From assembly GCA_025363635.1 (NCBI GenBank), contig JANYDL010000061.1:1-56148 (forward strand): a DNA stretch of 56,148 nucleotides, in the 5' to 3' direction. The position numbers were made by a program, and so were the translations under genes. The number at the start of each line of letters is the position of its first letter. The stretch's first letter is position 1. Under the pieces are notes generated by a model that saw only the letters and a list, made by a program, of their open reading frames with translations, did not search any database and was not told where the DNA came from. Source of the DNA: Actinomycetes bacterium (GTDB lineage: Bacteria; Actinomycetota; Actinomycetes; Nanopelagicales; Nanopelagicaceae). Below, piece after piece: positions 1 through 9,247 of this stretch.

Positions 1-19
1 CACGATACGTCTTCTTCAT
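1..19 (-). CDS. 5' end of a gene running off the left edge
   Basis: An ATG at 19-17 (minus strand) opens a frame reading MKKTYR before the window ends. It is preceded by an AGGAAGG ribosome-binding site seven bases upstream and by a good promoter at 115-143. The short Lys-rich start would suit a secreted lipoprotein. In Streptomyces the genes after pyk and the pdtaR-type regulator encode a branched-chain amino-acid ABC transporter beginning with its binding protein, so a LivK-like protein is a guess from gene order only; six residues cannot show it. Confidence 0.5.
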
Positions 20-40
20 GTAGTGCCTTCCTGTTACTTG

Positions 41-52
41 TGTCCCGGGACA
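41..52. promoter_or_regulatory. 12-bp perfect palindrome in the leader of the left-edge gene
   Basis: TGTCCCGGGACA is a perfect palindrome lying between the promoter at 115-143 and the start codon at 19. It may be an operator or part of a leader hairpin; no regulator is identified. Confidence 0.3.
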
Positions 53-114
53 GGGAGGTGGAAAGGTTATCGTTGAGGGGTTAGGTTGGCAACGAAAAAT
101 GGGCGAAATGCGAA

Positions 115-143
115 CTTATAACAAAGTTGTAATGAGAACGAAA
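115..143 (-). promoter_or_regulatory. sigma-70-type promoter for the left-edge gene
   Basis: On the minus strand TTTCGT (138-143) is separated by exactly 17 bases from TATAAG (115-120), giving a near-consensus -10. Transcription would begin near 108 and leave a leader of roughly 90 bases before the ATG at 19. It lies downstream of the pdtaR stop, so it separates that gene from the left-edge gene. Confidence 0.5.
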
Positions 144-171
144 CCTCAAGGTTGCTACCTTCTTAGGCTCG

Positions 172-774
172 TTATCTGTCAGGTACAGCCGAGGGCGAAA
201 TGACCGCTTGGGCTACCTCTTTCATGCTCATGCGCCGGTCCATAGCGGCTCTCTGTATCCAAGAAAATGCTTCAGGCTCGGAGACGCTGAGGGCTTGCAT
301 CAGAATCCCTTTTGCCCGGTCGATGAGTTTTCGCGTTTCCAAGCGCTCGTTGAGGTCGGCCACTTCAGAGGACAAAGTCGCCATTTGGTGATGTCGACTG
401 ATGGCAATTTCGATAGCTGGAATCAAATCGTCAATGGAGAAGGGTTTAACCACGTAGGCCATTACCCCAGCATCGCGGGCGCGCTCTACCAACTCTTTTT
501 GGCTAAATGCCGTCAACATCAGCACAGGTGCAATTCCAATGATTTCCTCCGCCGCTGAAATGCCATCTAACATCGGCATTTTCACATCCAAGATTGCGAG
601 ATCAGGCTTGAGATCTTGCGCCATGAGAATTGCTTCGTGCCCGTTACTTGCTTGGCCAACAACATCGTAACCCGCCTCAATCAACATCTCAACGAGATCC
701 ATACGAATAATCGTTTCATCCTCGGCCACGAGAATCCGGGCGCGAGAACCCTTATCCGCGGGGGTTGGATTCAT
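172..774 (-). CDS. pdtaR: Response regulator with ANTAR RNA-binding domain (PdtaR-like antiterminator)
   Basis: This 200-residue cytoplasmic protein has a receiver domain (about 13-125) and a C-terminal ANTAR domain (about 135-193). The receiver shows the acidic pair E18/D19, phospho-acceptor D63 in LAILDVKMP, T88 and K110. The ANTAR part carries the helical pattern RAKGILMQ and the later Ala/Met residues typical of the family. ANTAR proteins bind paired hairpins in RNA and prevent transcription termination after phosphorylation; in mycobacteria PdtaR works with the kinase PdtaS, which is not in this window. The gene lies downstream of pyk, as in other actinobacteria. The only workable start is the ATG at 774, because the next candidate falls inside the first receiver strand. 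That ATG sits one base after the end of the upstream tRNA, so there is no room for a ribosome-binding site outside the tRNA. Confidence 0.9.
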   Translation of the reverse strand: MNPTPADKGSRARILVAEDETIIRMDLVEMLIEAGYDVVGQASNGHEAILMAQDLKPDLAILDVKMPMLDGISAAEEIIGIAPVLMLTAFSQKELVERARDAGVMAYVVKPFSIDDLIPAIEIAISRHHQMATLSSEVADLNERLETRKLIDRAKGILMQALSVSEPEAFSWIQRAAMDRRMSMKEVAQAVISPSAVPDR

Positions 775-775
775 G

Positions 776-848
776 TGCCCCGAGTCGGATTCGAACCGAC
801 ACTATGCAGTGTTTGAGACTGCCCTCTCTACCGTTGGAGTACCGAGGC
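776..848 (-). tRNA. tRNA with CAA anticodon (Leu by codon) but a short, class-I variable loop
   Basis: Read on the minus strand, a complete cloverleaf forms. The 7-bp acceptor is GCCTCGG paired with TCGGGGC (two G-U pairs), and the discriminator is A at 776. The D-stem is CTC/GAG with GG in the loop. The anticodon stem is GCAGT/ACTGC with loop CTCAAAC, placing anticodon CAA at 815-813. The variable loop is only five bases (805-801). The T-arm is GTCGG-TTCGAAT-CCGAC. CCA is not encoded. CAA would read TTG leucine codons, yet bacterial tRNA-Leu normally has a long variable arm, so the charging identity is uncertain. The 3' end is one base from the pdtaR start codon. Confidence 0.82.
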
Positions 849-860
849 GCGCGGCATAGT

Positions 861-881
861 CTAGCCAATGTCTAGCCAATA
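861..881. repeat. tandem duplication upstream of the tRNA
   Basis: The plus strand reads TCTAGCCAATG directly followed by TCTAGCCAAT. On the tRNA strand this makes two copies of TTGGCTAGAC between the likely promoter and the tRNA 5' end. Each copy contains a TAGACA/TAGACT hexamer that could act as an alternative -10 box. Confidence 0.4.
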
Positions 882-900
882 GAGATGCCTCGCAAGAAAT

Positions 901-928
901 CGTATAAAAGTGAATCCAGAACTAGCAA
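901..928 (-). promoter_or_regulatory. probable promoter for the tRNA-pdtaR transcript
   Basis: On the minus strand TTGCTA (923-928) and TATACG (901-906) are 16 bases apart. Transcription would start near 895, about 45 bases before the tRNA. The match is moderate, and the TAGAC hexamers at 858-874 are alternatives. Confidence 0.4.
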
Positions 929-933
929 AAGGA

Positions 934-964
934 CGATGCGCTTTCGATGCGCTTTCGATGCGCT
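934..964. repeat. 11-bp direct repeat, about 2.8 copies
   Basis: CGATGCGCTTT occurs twice in perfect tandem (934-944, 945-955), followed by CGATGCGCT (956-964). The array lies between the pyruvate kinase stop and the tRNA promoter and is noncoding as far as can be seen. Confidence 0.8.
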
Positions 965-982
965 CGCGGTGCCCTAACCGCG
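965..982 (-). terminator. GC-rich hairpin just after pyruvate kinase
   Basis: CGCGGT-TAGGGC-ACCGCG on the minus strand is a perfect 6-bp stem with a 6-base loop. It begins a few bases after the pyk stop codon. It is not followed by a T-run, so it may only stabilise the mRNA end or terminate by another route. Confidence 0.4.
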
Positions 983-986
983 TGGC

Positions 987-2426
987 CTAGCGATACGCGG
1001 GAGCTACGCCGCCAACCGCATCGCCGAGTCGGTGAACTCGCATTGCATTGGTAGATCCAGGAATTCCTGGAGGTGCTCCAGCGACAATCAATATGGTATC
1101 CCCAGGTATCGCTTTGCCTGAGTTGAGCAAGATCGCATCGACCTGCTTTACCATCTCATCCGTGTGATTTACAACAGGCGCAAGAAATGATTCCACGCCC
1201 CATGTCAGCGCCATCCTGTTATAGGTACCTATCTCAGGCGTCATGGCCAACACGGGAATCGAAGAACGCAAACGCGCCATGCGACGCGCAGAATCACCGC
1301 TTTGAGTGAAAGCCACGAGGAACTTTGCTCCCACTATTTCTCCAACTTCAGTGGCAGCTTTTGTGATTGCGCCTCCTTTAGTGCGAGGAGTATGCAGCAA
1401 GGGGCGAATTCGACCTAGTCCACCCTCTTCAGTTCTTTCAATAATTCTTGCCATCGTCGCGACTGATTCGATGGGGAAATCTCCCACGCTCGTCTCCCCC
1501 GACAACATAAGAGCATCCGCGCCATCGAGAACGGCATTTGCACAGTCAGTAGCCTCTGCTCGGGTCGGTCGGGAATTCAGAATCATTGAATCAAGCATTT
1601 GCGTCGCTACTATGACGGGTTTTGCTGCTTCGCGAGCCAATTCGACACAATGCTTTTGCACGAGTGGAACGTCTTCGATCGGAAGTTCTACACCCAAGTC
1701 ACCTCGAGCAACCATGATGCCGTCGAAGGCTTCAACAATGCTCTCTATATTTTCTACCGCTTGCGGCTTTTCAATTTTTGCAATAACCGGTATTCGAAAA
1801 CCTTCCTCATCCATAATGCGATGAACATCGACTATATCTGCGGCACTGCGCACAAATGAGAGCGCTATAAAATCCGCACCTGCACGTAACCCCCAACGCA
1901 GGTCGTCCATATCTTTTTCTGATAAAGCCGGAACCGACACTGCAACTCCAGGCAAATTAATTCCTTTGTTGTTGCTAACAGATCCTGGCTCAATCACTTT
2001 CGTTACAACGTCGTTGCCGCTGACTGCCGTTACTTCGACTGTAACTTTTCCATCATCAATAAGTATCCGATCTCCTGGCTTGCAATCTCCCGGTAATCCC
2101 TTATAGGTCGTTCCTACCCGCTCTTTCGTGCCATCGACTTCATCAGTGGTAATTGTAAAAATATCTCCTCGTGCGAGTTCGTGTGGACCGTGTGAAAAAC
2201 GAGCAAGGCGAATTTTCGGTCCTTGGAGATCCACAAGTACAGCAATGGCAATTCCATGCTCTTTTGCGCCAGCCCGCACCATATCCAGGCGGTCCTGGTG
2301 CTCTTTATAACTACCATGAGAAAGATTTAAGCGAGCCATATTCATACCCGCTTCAATGAGTTCTTTAACCTTCTGTGGGTTATCAACGGCAGGACCCATC
2401 GTGCATACAATCTTCGCTCTGCGCAT
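987..2426 (-). CDS. pyk: Pyruvate kinase
   Basis: This 479-residue cytoplasmic enzyme catalyses the last step of glycolysis, phosphoenolpyruvate plus ADP to pyruvate plus ATP. Visible signatures are the substrate loop MARLNLSHGS (R32, N34, S36), catalytic K217 and metal ligand E219 in IAKIEKPQ, and the second metal ligand D243 in ARGDLGVELP. The allosteric C-terminal domain is complete, so the length is normal for the family. The ATG at 2426 is directly followed by MRRAKIVCTMGPA, the usual N-terminus. It starts only nine bases after the gltD stop, so it is probably transcribed with gltBD, linking glutamate synthesis with pyruvate supply. Confidence 0.97.
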   Translation of the reverse strand: MRRAKIVCTMGPAVDNPQKVKELIEAGMNMARLNLSHGSYKEHQDRLDMVRAGAKEHGIAIAVLVDLQGPKIRLARFSHGPHELARGDIFTITTDEVDGTKERVGTTYKGLPGDCKPGDRILIDDGKVTVEVTAVSGNDVVTKVIEPGSVSNNKGINLPGVAVSVPALSEKDMDDLRWGLRAGADFIALSFVRSAADIVDVHRIMDEEGFRIPVIAKIEKPQAVENIESIVEAFDGIMVARGDLGVELPIEDVPLVQKHCVELAREAAKPVIVATQMLDSMILNSRPTRAEATDCANAVLDGADALMLSGETSVGDFPIESVATMARIIERTEEGGLGRIRPLLHTPRTKGGAITKAATEVGEIVGAKFLVAFTQSGDSARRMARLRSSIPVLAMTPEIGTYNRMALTWGVESFLAPVVNHTDEMVKQVDAILLNSGKAIPGDTILIVAGAPPGIPGSTNAMRVHRLGDAVGGVAPAYR

Positions 2427-2435
2427 ACGTCTACC

Positions 2436-3890
2436 CTAAACCATCATCGGTCGAACATCTGGCGTAATCGGAGCGGGCAATTGTGTGTGCCCAGTCAAAT
2501 AGCGATCGACAGCCGAAGCCGCGCTTCTGCCTTCAGCGATTGCCCAAACAATCAGAGATTGTCCTCGCCCGGCATCTCCGCATGCAAATACCATTTCAGA
2601 AGACGTTTGATAATCGTCATCTCTCTTTATATTCCCCCGTTCATCGAATTCTATTTCTAACTGGGTGAGCAATTCGCTCTTCTCTGGTCCCGTGAAGCCC
2701 ATCGCAAGGAAGACTGCTTGAGCAGCCATGATCCGTTCAGTCCCAGCAATGGGTAGAAATTTTCCGTTTACAAATTCAGTCTCGATTAATTCAAGTCCTG
2801 CAACATTTCCAGCACCATCGTCTAGGAACTTCTGTGTTGAAACAGAAAAAACTCGATTATCCAATTCCTCGTGAGCGCTGGAAACTCTGAAGAGCATCGG
2901 ATACATCGGCCATGGTTGAGACGATGGACGCTCCAAAGTTGGGCGGGGCATAATCTCGAGTTGGGTAACACTTGCAGCACCTTGGCGAATTGCGGTTCCT
3001 AAACAATCAGCTCCTGTATCGCCGCCGCCCAAAATTACGACATCTTTCCCCGCTACGTTTATGCCTTGCTTGTCGACTTCGCCGAGAGCCTGCATATTTC
3101 CCCATGGCAAATACTCCATCGCTTGATAAATCCCAAAAAGGTCCCGACCTTGAATAGGAAGATCGCGCCATTGGGTAGCACCAATTGCTAAGACAATTGC
3201 GTCGTAGCGAGAACGTAGTTGGTGTCCGGTCAATTCCCGACCGACATCCACTCCAGCCCGGAAACGAGTTCCTTCTGCTTCCATCTGCCTAATTCGTCGA
3301 TCGAGGACAGATTTTTCAAGTTTGAATTCTGGAATTCCATAACGCATGAGCCCGCCGATTTTCTCTGCTCGCTCGTACACAGCGACGGTATGTCCCGCCC
3401 GAGTTAATTGCTGAGCCGCGGCAAGTCCTGCCGGACCTGAACCGATGACGGCGACAGTCTTGCCAGAGAGACGATCCGAGGGAAGTGGCACTACTTTTCC
3501 AGATTCAAAAGCTTCTTCGATCGTTCGCAACTCAACTTGTTTAATGGTCACGGCATCAGCGTTGATAGCCACGACGCACGCTGTCTCACACGGAGCAGGG
3601 CAGAGGCGACCTGTAAATTCGGGAAAATTGTTGGTGGCATGTAAACGCGCTATTGCCTCTCCTTTGTCTCCCCGCCAAATTAAGTCATTCCACTCTGGAA
3701 TGAGATTACCCAATGGACAACCTTGGTGACAAAAAGGAATACCACAATCCATACAACGTCCCGCTTGTTTTTGTAGGTGAGCAAAATCTTGAGGCTCATA
3801 AACCTCTTTCCAATCTAGAATTCTAACTTCAACAGGGCGACGTTTTGGCAACTCTCGTGGAGTCGTGAGGAAACCTTTTGGATCAGCCAT
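2436..3890 (-). CDS. gltD: Glutamate synthase (NADPH) small subunit
   Basis: The beta subunit of glutamate synthase passes electrons from NADPH through FAD to the large subunit. The N-terminal part carries a four-cysteine iron-sulfur cluster region with [17 protein letters not shown]. Further on are the FAD-binding [10 protein letters not shown] and the NADPH-binding GGGDTGADC, with a second FAD motif near the C-terminus ([10 protein letters not shown]). A TTG six bases earlier (3896) could extend the protein by two residues, but the ATG at 3890 has GGAGG at the right spacing and is chosen. It overlaps the gltB stop by eight bases, so the two subunits are translationally coupled. Confidence 0.95.
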   Translation of the reverse strand: MADPKGFLTTPRELPKRRPVEVRILDWKEVYEPQDFAHLQKQAGRCMDCGIPFCHQGCPLGNLIPEWNDLIWRGDKGEAIARLHATNNFPEFTGRLCPAPCETACVVAINADAVTIKQVELRTIEEAFESGKVVPLPSDRLSGKTVAVIGSGPAGLAAAQQLTRAGHTVAVYERAEKIGGLMRYGIPEFKLEKSVLDRRIRQMEAEGTRFRAGVDVGRELTGHQLRSRYDAIVLAIGATQWRDLPIQGRDLFGIYQAMEYLPWGNMQALGEVDKQGINVAGKDVVILGGGDTGADCLGTAIRQGAASVTQLEIMPRPTLERPSSQPWPMYPMLFRVSSAHEELDNRVFSVSTQKFLDDGAGNVAGLELIETEFVNGKFLPIAGTERIMAAQAVFLAMGFTGPEKSELLTQLEIEFDERGNIKRDDDYQTSSEMVFACGDAGRGQSLIVWAIAEGRSAASAVDRYLTGHTQLPAPITPDVRPMMV

Positions 3891-6800
3891 TTGCAACCTC
3901 CATTACATAATAATCTTTTGGCTTGCCTTCGGTTAGCGCTCTATCCATTGCGGATAGCACGCGCGCGTAGTCACGAGGCATCACCATCGATATTCGCGTG
4001 AGGGACTCTTTCCAATCCGCGAGCAAATCAGCGGCTACTTGTGAATTGGTTTCCAATTGGAATTCTTCAACCAATTTTCGCAAACCTTCACGTTGGTCAA
4101 GAGGCACGGAAACGATATCCACCATCTCGTTATTCACTAAGGCAGGGTCCAAATCAAGGACGAAAGCACGTCCTCCCGACATGCCTGCAGCAAAATTTCT
4201 CCCTGTACGACCTAGCACGACCACGGTTCCTCCCGTCATATATTCACAGCCATGATCTCCGATGCTTTCTACTATCGCAGTGGCCCCTGAATTTCGAACG
4301 CAGAAACGTTCTCCGACAACTCCTCGAATGAAAATCTCTCCGGAAGTAGCGCCGTAGCCGATGACATTTCCAGCGATAACATTTTCGTGAGATAGGAATC
4401 TACTTCCAGTATCTGGTGAGAGAATTACTCGTCCTCCTGAGATTCCTTTTGCAACATAGTCATTTGAGTCACCAATAAGACGAATTGTTAAACCCGCAGG
4501 AATGAATGCTCCTAAGGACTGCCCCGCTGAGCCACGTAGAGTAATGTCGATCGAATTCTTTGCTAGACCTGCACTTCCAAACTTTCGAGTGATTTCCGCT
4601 CCAAGCATGGTTCCCACAGTTCTATTTACATTTCTCACCGTTGTTTCGAAGGCAACAAATTTCCCATCCAAAAGTGCGGGTTGCGATCGCTCTATAAGTG
4701 AGTTATCTAGAGCCATTGAGAGTCCGTGATCTTGAGAGACAGTTTGGAATAGAGAACTTTCCACGTTGGGCCGAACCAGCAACGGCGAAAGATCGAGGCC
4801 GCTTGCTTTCCAATAGGTCACAGCGTCTTTCGTGTCTAACACTTCTACATGGCCCACCGCTTCTTCAATGGTTTTAAAACCTAATTCTGCTAAGTATTCA
4901 CGAACTTCCTCGGCAATATATTCAAAAAACGTCTCAACGAATTCTGGTTTACCCGAGAAGCGTTTGCGCAATTCTGGATTCTGAGTTGCCACACCAACGG
5001 GACAAGTATCGAGGTGGCAGACCCGCATCATTACGCAACCAGATACAACAAGAGGAGCGGTAGCAAACCCGAATTCTTCGGCACCTAAAAGGGCGGCGAT
5101 GACGACATCTCGACCAGTTTTTAATTGGCCATCCGTTTGGACAACGATTCGATCGCGCAATCCATTGAGCAACAAAGTCTGCTGAGTCTCGGCTAGGCCC
5201 AGCTCCCATGGGGCACCTGCATGTTTGAGAGAGGTCAAAGGCGAGGCACCCGTACCTCCATCGTGTCCTGAAATTAGGACAACATCGGCATGTGCTTTGC
5301 TGACTCCCGCTGCAACTGTTCCAACACCGACTTCAGCTACAAGCTTCACATGGATACGTGCGTTTTTGTTAGCGTTCTTGAGATCGTGAATGAGTTGTGC
5401 CAAATCCTCGATGGAGTAAATGTCGTGGTGAGGTGGGGGTGAGATCAGGCCGACCCCAGGGGTTGAATACCGAACTTCAGCAATCCACGGATACACCTTG
5501 TTACCGGGAAGTTGACCGCCCTCGCCTGGTTTGGCTCCTTGTGCAATTTTGATTTGAATATCGTCGGCGTTTACCAAGTACTCACTTGTTACACCAAAAC
5601 GACCACTGGCAACTTGCTTAATTGCAGATCTCCTAGAGTCTCCATCTGCTTGAACTAGAAACCGAGAGGGATCCTCTCCACCTTCTCCAGTGTTCGATTT
5701 TCCACCTAATCTGTTCATCGCGATCGCCATGGTTTCATGAGCTTCTTGAGAAATAGAGCCATACGACATAGCACCAGTTGAGAAGCGCTTTACGATCTCT
5801 GAAATTGGCTCGACTTCATCAATGGCTAATTTCTGACGCTGGCCGTCCTTAAAATCAAAGAGCCCTCTCAGCGTCATAAGCGCCTTACTTTGATCATTGA
5901 TATGCGATGTATATCTCTTGAAGACGTCATAGCGTTTATTTCGCGTTGAATGTTGAAGCGTAAAAACAGTTTCAGGATCGAATAAATGTGGTTCGCCTTC
6001 ACGACGCCATTGATACTCTCCACCGATCGGAAGACGTTTTGTGCCTGGAACTTCCCCGCCTGGCGGGTAAGCGATGTGATGCCGGGCGAGAACTTCCTCC
6101 GCAACGATTTCAAGGCCAATTCCGCCTAGTCGTGAAGTTGTTCCTGCAAAATACTCATCAACGAGTTCTTGTGAAAGGCCTATCGCTTCAAAAACCTGCG
6201 CACCTGTGTACGAGGCGATCGTGGATATCCCCATTTTCGACATTACTTTCAAGACGCCTTTTCCCAAAGATTTAATCAAATTGCGAACTGCCTTTTCAGG
6301 AGCTATGCCAGTTATGACTCCCTGCAAGACCAAGTCTTCTGCGCTTTCCATCGCTAGATATGGATTTATTGCTGCCGCGCCATAACCAACAAGAAGGGCA
6401 GCATGATGAACCTCACGAACATCGCCAGCTTCAACAATCAATCCAACCTTCGTGCGAGTTTTTTCGCGAATGAGATGGTGATGGACCGCCGCGGTCAAGA
6501 GTAATGACGGAATCGGCGCGTGCTCTGCATCTCCATCGCGATCGGAAAGGACAATTAATCGTGCACCCTCTGCAATGGCTACCGTCACCTCCGCACGAAT
6601 TTCCTCTAGGCGTACTCGTAACGAGTCGCCATTGCCAGAAACTGGGAATAGACCTCGAACTACAAAAGTTTGGAAGCCGGGATGATCTCCATCCGCATTG
6701 ACGTGAATGATTTTGGCTAACTCATCATTATCGATAACTGGAAAATCAAGTTGGATTTGCCGACAGGATGCCGGTCCTGGATCTAGCAAATTATGTTCTG

Positions 6801-8397
6801 GTCCAATTGCACCGCTTAACGAAGTTACTAATTCCTCGCGAATAGCATCCAGAGGCGGGTTGGTAACCTGAGCAAATAGTTGAGAGAAATAGTCGAAGAG
6901 AAGTCGCGGTCGATTGGATATGGCTGCGATAGGTGAATCCGTACCCATGGACCCCAGCGGTTCCGCTCCGTTGCGAGCCATGGGAGTAATGAGTAATCGA
7001 ACTTCTTCTTCTGTGTATCCAAATGCCCTTTGACGACGAAGTACCGATGAATGTGGGTAAACAATGTGTTCTCGAGCAGGAAGGTCTACCAATCTGACCA
7101 TGCCGGCATGGAGCCATTCACCGTAAGGAGCAGAATTTGCAAGATCTTCCTTGATTTCCTCATCTTCGATAATGCGGCCAGCTTCGATATCGACTAAAAA
7201 CATTTTTCCAGGTTGTAGTCGTCCTTTACGGACAATTTTTTCTGGCGGAATATCTAGAACGCCAACTTCACTTGCCAGCACTACTAAACCGTCGTCAGTT
7301 ACCCAATATCGCGATGGTCTCAATCCATTGCGATCGAGAACGGCTCCTACCTGATGCCCATCCGTAAAAGTGACACATGCCGGTCCATCCCATGGTTCCA
7401 TCAATGAAGCGTGAAAGGCATAAAAATCTCGTCGCGCCTCCGACATAGAACCGTGGTTCTCCCATGCTTCTGGAATCATCATCAAGATAGAGTGAGGCAA
7501 CGATCTTCCTCCGAGATATAACAATTCGAGTACCTGATCAAATGAGGCAGAGTCGCTGCCTTGTTGATCCACAATCGGGAAAATACGAGCCAGATCGCCG
7601 GCAATAAGATCACTGGCAAGGAGTGCCTCACGTGCGCGCATCCAATTCCTATTGCCTTTAACGGTATTAATCTCTCCATTGTGAGCGATGAAGCGATAGG
7701 GATGCGCCAAAGGCCATGAAGGAAAAGTGTTTGTTGAGAAACGAGAATGGACAAGTGCTAAAGGCGAGACCACACGAGGGTCTGAAAGATCGGGAAAGAA
7801 CTCCTCCAATTGGCCCGTCGTGAGCATGCCTTTATACACAATTGTTTGGGAAGAAAGTGAAGGAAAATAGATATTGAGCGAATGCTCAGCGCGCTTTCGC
7901 AAACAATATGCAAGGCGATCTAAAGCCAATCCACTCTCACCATGTGCGCCAACAAGAAACACCTGTTCGAAATCTGGCATCACCGAAAGCGCGGTCTTAC
8001 CTAGGGTAGAAGAGTTCACCGGCAACCTCCGCCATCCAAGAATAGAAAGTCCCTCTTCCTTGGCAATACTTTCAACGTCATCACGAATTTGTGCGCCTTT
8101 GCCTACAAAAGCGATACCCGCCACGTAACAGCCGGCCCTTGGCAATTCAAAGGGAAGAACATCTCGAAAGAATCCATCGGGTATGCGAATCAGAATGCCT
8201 GCTCCATCACCACTGTCCGGTTCGGCACCTGATGCGCCGCGATGTTCTAGATTCTTAAGAGCCGTAAGTGCAAGCGAAACTATTTCGTGCGAGGCAACTT
8301 TGTTGAGAGTGGCAACCATGGCTACACCGCAGGCATCATGTTCGAATGCAGGGTCATAAAGACCCTGTGCGGATGGGAGATCAATAGATAGTGGCAT
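3883..8397 (-). CDS. gltB: Glutamate synthase large subunit
   Basis: This 1504-residue alpha subunit makes two glutamates from glutamine and 2-oxoglutarate. The N-terminal class II amidotransferase domain starts at C23 (HDACGVA) after a short propeptide that must be removed to free the catalytic cysteine. The central and FMN-binding synthase domains follow. A 3Fe-4S cluster motif has C1121, C1127 and C1132 (C-x5-C-x4-C). The C-terminal domain is the glycine-rich beta-helix with repeated GG motifs. The ATG at 8397 has GGAGAAG upstream. It heads the gltB-gltD-pyk group, and an inverted repeat sits just before the ribosome-binding site. Confidence 0.97.
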   Translation of the reverse strand: MPLSIDLPSAQGLYDPAFEHDACGVAMVATLNKVASHEIVSLALTALKNLEHRGASGAEPDSGDGAGILIRIPDGFFRDVLPFELPRAGCYVAGIAFVGKGAQIRDDVESIAKEEGLSILGWRRLPVNSSTLGKTALSVMPDFEQVFLVGAHGESGLALDRLAYCLRKRAEHSLNIYFPSLSSQTIVYKGMLTTGQLEEFFPDLSDPRVVSPLALVHSRFSTNTFPSWPLAHPYRFIAHNGEINTVKGNRNWMRAREALLASDLIAGDLARIFPIVDQQGSDSASFDQVLELLYLGGRSLPHSILMMIPEAWENHGSMSEARRDFYAFHASLMEPWDGPACVTFTDGHQVGAVLDRNGLRPSRYWVTDDGLVVLASEVGVLDIPPEKIVRKGRLQPGKMFLVDIEAGRIIEDEEIKEDLANSAPYGEWLHAGMVRLVDLPAREHIVYPHSSVLRRQRAFGYTEEEVRLLITPMARNGAEPLGSMGTDSPIAAISNRPRLLFDYFSQLFAQVTNPPLDAIREELVTSLSGAIGPEHNLLDPGPASCRQIQLDFPVIDNDELAKIIHVNADGDHPGFQTFVVRGLFPVSGNGDSLRVRLEEIRAEVTVAIAEGARLIVLSDRDGDAEHAPIPSLLLTAAVHHHLIREKTRTKVGLIVEAGDVREVHHAALLVGYGAAAINPYLAMESAEDLVLQGVITGIAPEKAVRNLIKSLGKGVLKVMSKMGISTIASYTGAQVFEAIGLSQELVDEYFAGTTSRLGGIGLEIVAEEVLARHHIAYPPGGEVPGTKRLPIGGEYQWRREGEPHLFDPETVFTLQHSTRNKRYDVFKRYTSHINDQSKALMTLRGLFDFKDGQRQKLAIDEVEPISEIVKRFSTGAMSYGSISQEAHETMAIAMNRLGGKSNTGEGGEDPSRFLVQADGDSRRSAIKQVASGRFGVTSEYLVNADDIQIKIAQGAKPGEGGQLPGNKVYPWIAEVRYSTPGVGLISPPPHHDIYSIEDLAQLIHDLKNANKNARIHVKLVAEVGVGTVAAGVSKAHADVVLISGHDGGTGASPLTSLKHAGAPWELGLAETQQTLLLNGLRDRIVVQTDGQLKTGRDVVIAALLGAEEFGFATAPLVVSGCVMMRVCHLDTCPVGVATQNPELRKRFSGKPEFVETFFEYIAEEVREYLAELGFKTIEEAVGHVEVLDTKDAVTYWKASGLDLSPLLVRPNVESSLFQTVSQDHGLSMALDNSLIERSQPALLDGKFVAFETTVRNVNRTVGTMLGAEITRKFGSAGLAKNSIDITLRGSAGQSLGAFIPAGLTIRLIGDSNDYVAKGISGGRVILSPDTGSRFLSHENVIAGNVIGYGATSGEIFIRGVVGERFCVRNSGATAIVESIGDHGCEYMTGGTVVVLGRTGRNFAAGMSGGRAFVLDLDPALVNNEMVDIVSVPLDQREGLRKLVEEFQLETNSQVAADLLADWKESLTRISMVMPRDYARVLSAMDRALTEGKPKDYYVMEVANG

Positions 8398-8409
8398 GAG
8401 ATCTTCTCC

Positions 8410-8437
8410 AGTTGTCCGTTGAAATTACGGGACAACT
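8410..8437. promoter_or_regulatory. inverted repeat in the gltB leader
   Basis: AGTTGTCC (8410-8417) and GGACAACT (8430-8437) are perfect 8-bp arms around 12 bases. The right end of the element, on the gltB strand, is followed directly by the ribosome-binding site GGAGAAG. It could be an operator for a nitrogen-responsive repressor or an RNA hairpin controlling translation start; the sequence does not decide between them. Confidence 0.5.
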
Positions 8438-8504
8438 ATGGCCCAAGAGCGTCGCGCTAAATCTGGACTGAGCCTACCAAACCTTCAGGAATTTCCGAAC
8501 GCGG

Positions 8505-9224
8505 TTAAATCCCCGTGAGGTGAACCAAACTCCCGATGAGCGCGGTGATTGCCATACCAAGACTTCCACCCATGACGACTCGTAAGGTTGGTTTGAAGAT
8601 CGCTGATCCCGAGGTCTTTGCACTGATGACCCCAGTGGCTATCAGGCCGACTATGGCATATCCAATAATGCTCCAAGCCTTAGCACCGGGAGTTGGAGCG
8701 AATACTCCGAGAAAGGGAATGAGCCCACCGAATACAAAAGCGGTCGCAGATGCTCCAGCAGCCTGAACCGGGCGAGCCTTGGAATGGGGATGTTGGCCCA
8801 GTTCATCGCGAAGATGCGCTGCAAGTGGATCTTTGGCGTGCATAGCTATCGCCACCTCGTTGGCAAGCTCGGGAGTGAGCCCCCGTTCAATATAGATGTG
8901 CGTTAGCTCTAATAATTCTGCTGCGGGATCTTCCGCCAAATGTGCGATCTCGAGTAATCGATCCGATTCTTCAATATCATTTTGTGCACGCACTGAGACA
9001 TACTCTCCGACCGCCATCGACATTGCGCCCGCCACAATTCCGGCGATACCTGCGGTCACCAGAAAACTAGGAGCACTCGCAGCGGAAATACCGATCATGA
9101 GACTCGCCGTGGCAACCACACCGTCATTGGCTCCAAGTACCGCGGCTCTTAACCATCCAGCTCGATGCGTACGGTGATTTAGATTGCGAGCATAAACTTG
9201 GGCAAGCGATTCACTGGGATTCAT
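8505..9224 (-). CDS. VIT1/CCC1-family membrane protein, probable Fe/Mn transporter
   Basis: This 239-residue protein has the family opening LRAAVLGANDGVVATASLM at about 25-43. A hydrophobic pair at about 43-70 is followed by a charged middle section (about 75-145) and three C-terminal hydrophobic segments. VIT1/CCC1 proteins export or store ferrous iron or manganese across a membrane; in bacteria the acidic middle section is thought to bind metal. The substrate here is inferred only from the family. It is separated from gltB by about 107 bases and from lgt by 23, on the same strand, and no metal-responsive site was recognised. Confidence 0.85.
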   Translation of the reverse strand: MNPSESLAQVYARNLNHRTHRAGWLRAAVLGANDGVVATASLMIGISAASAPSFLVTAGIAGIVAGAMSMAVGEYVSVRAQNDIEESDRLLEIAHLAEDPAAELLELTHIYIERGLTPELANEVAIAMHAKDPLAAHLRDELGQHPHSKARPVQAAGASATAFVFGGLIPFLGVFAPTPGAKAWSIIGYAIVGLIATGVISAKTSGSAIFKPTLRVVMGGSLGMAITALIGSLVHLTGI

Positions 9225-9247
9225 GTACCAAGCCTATATCAGTGGTA

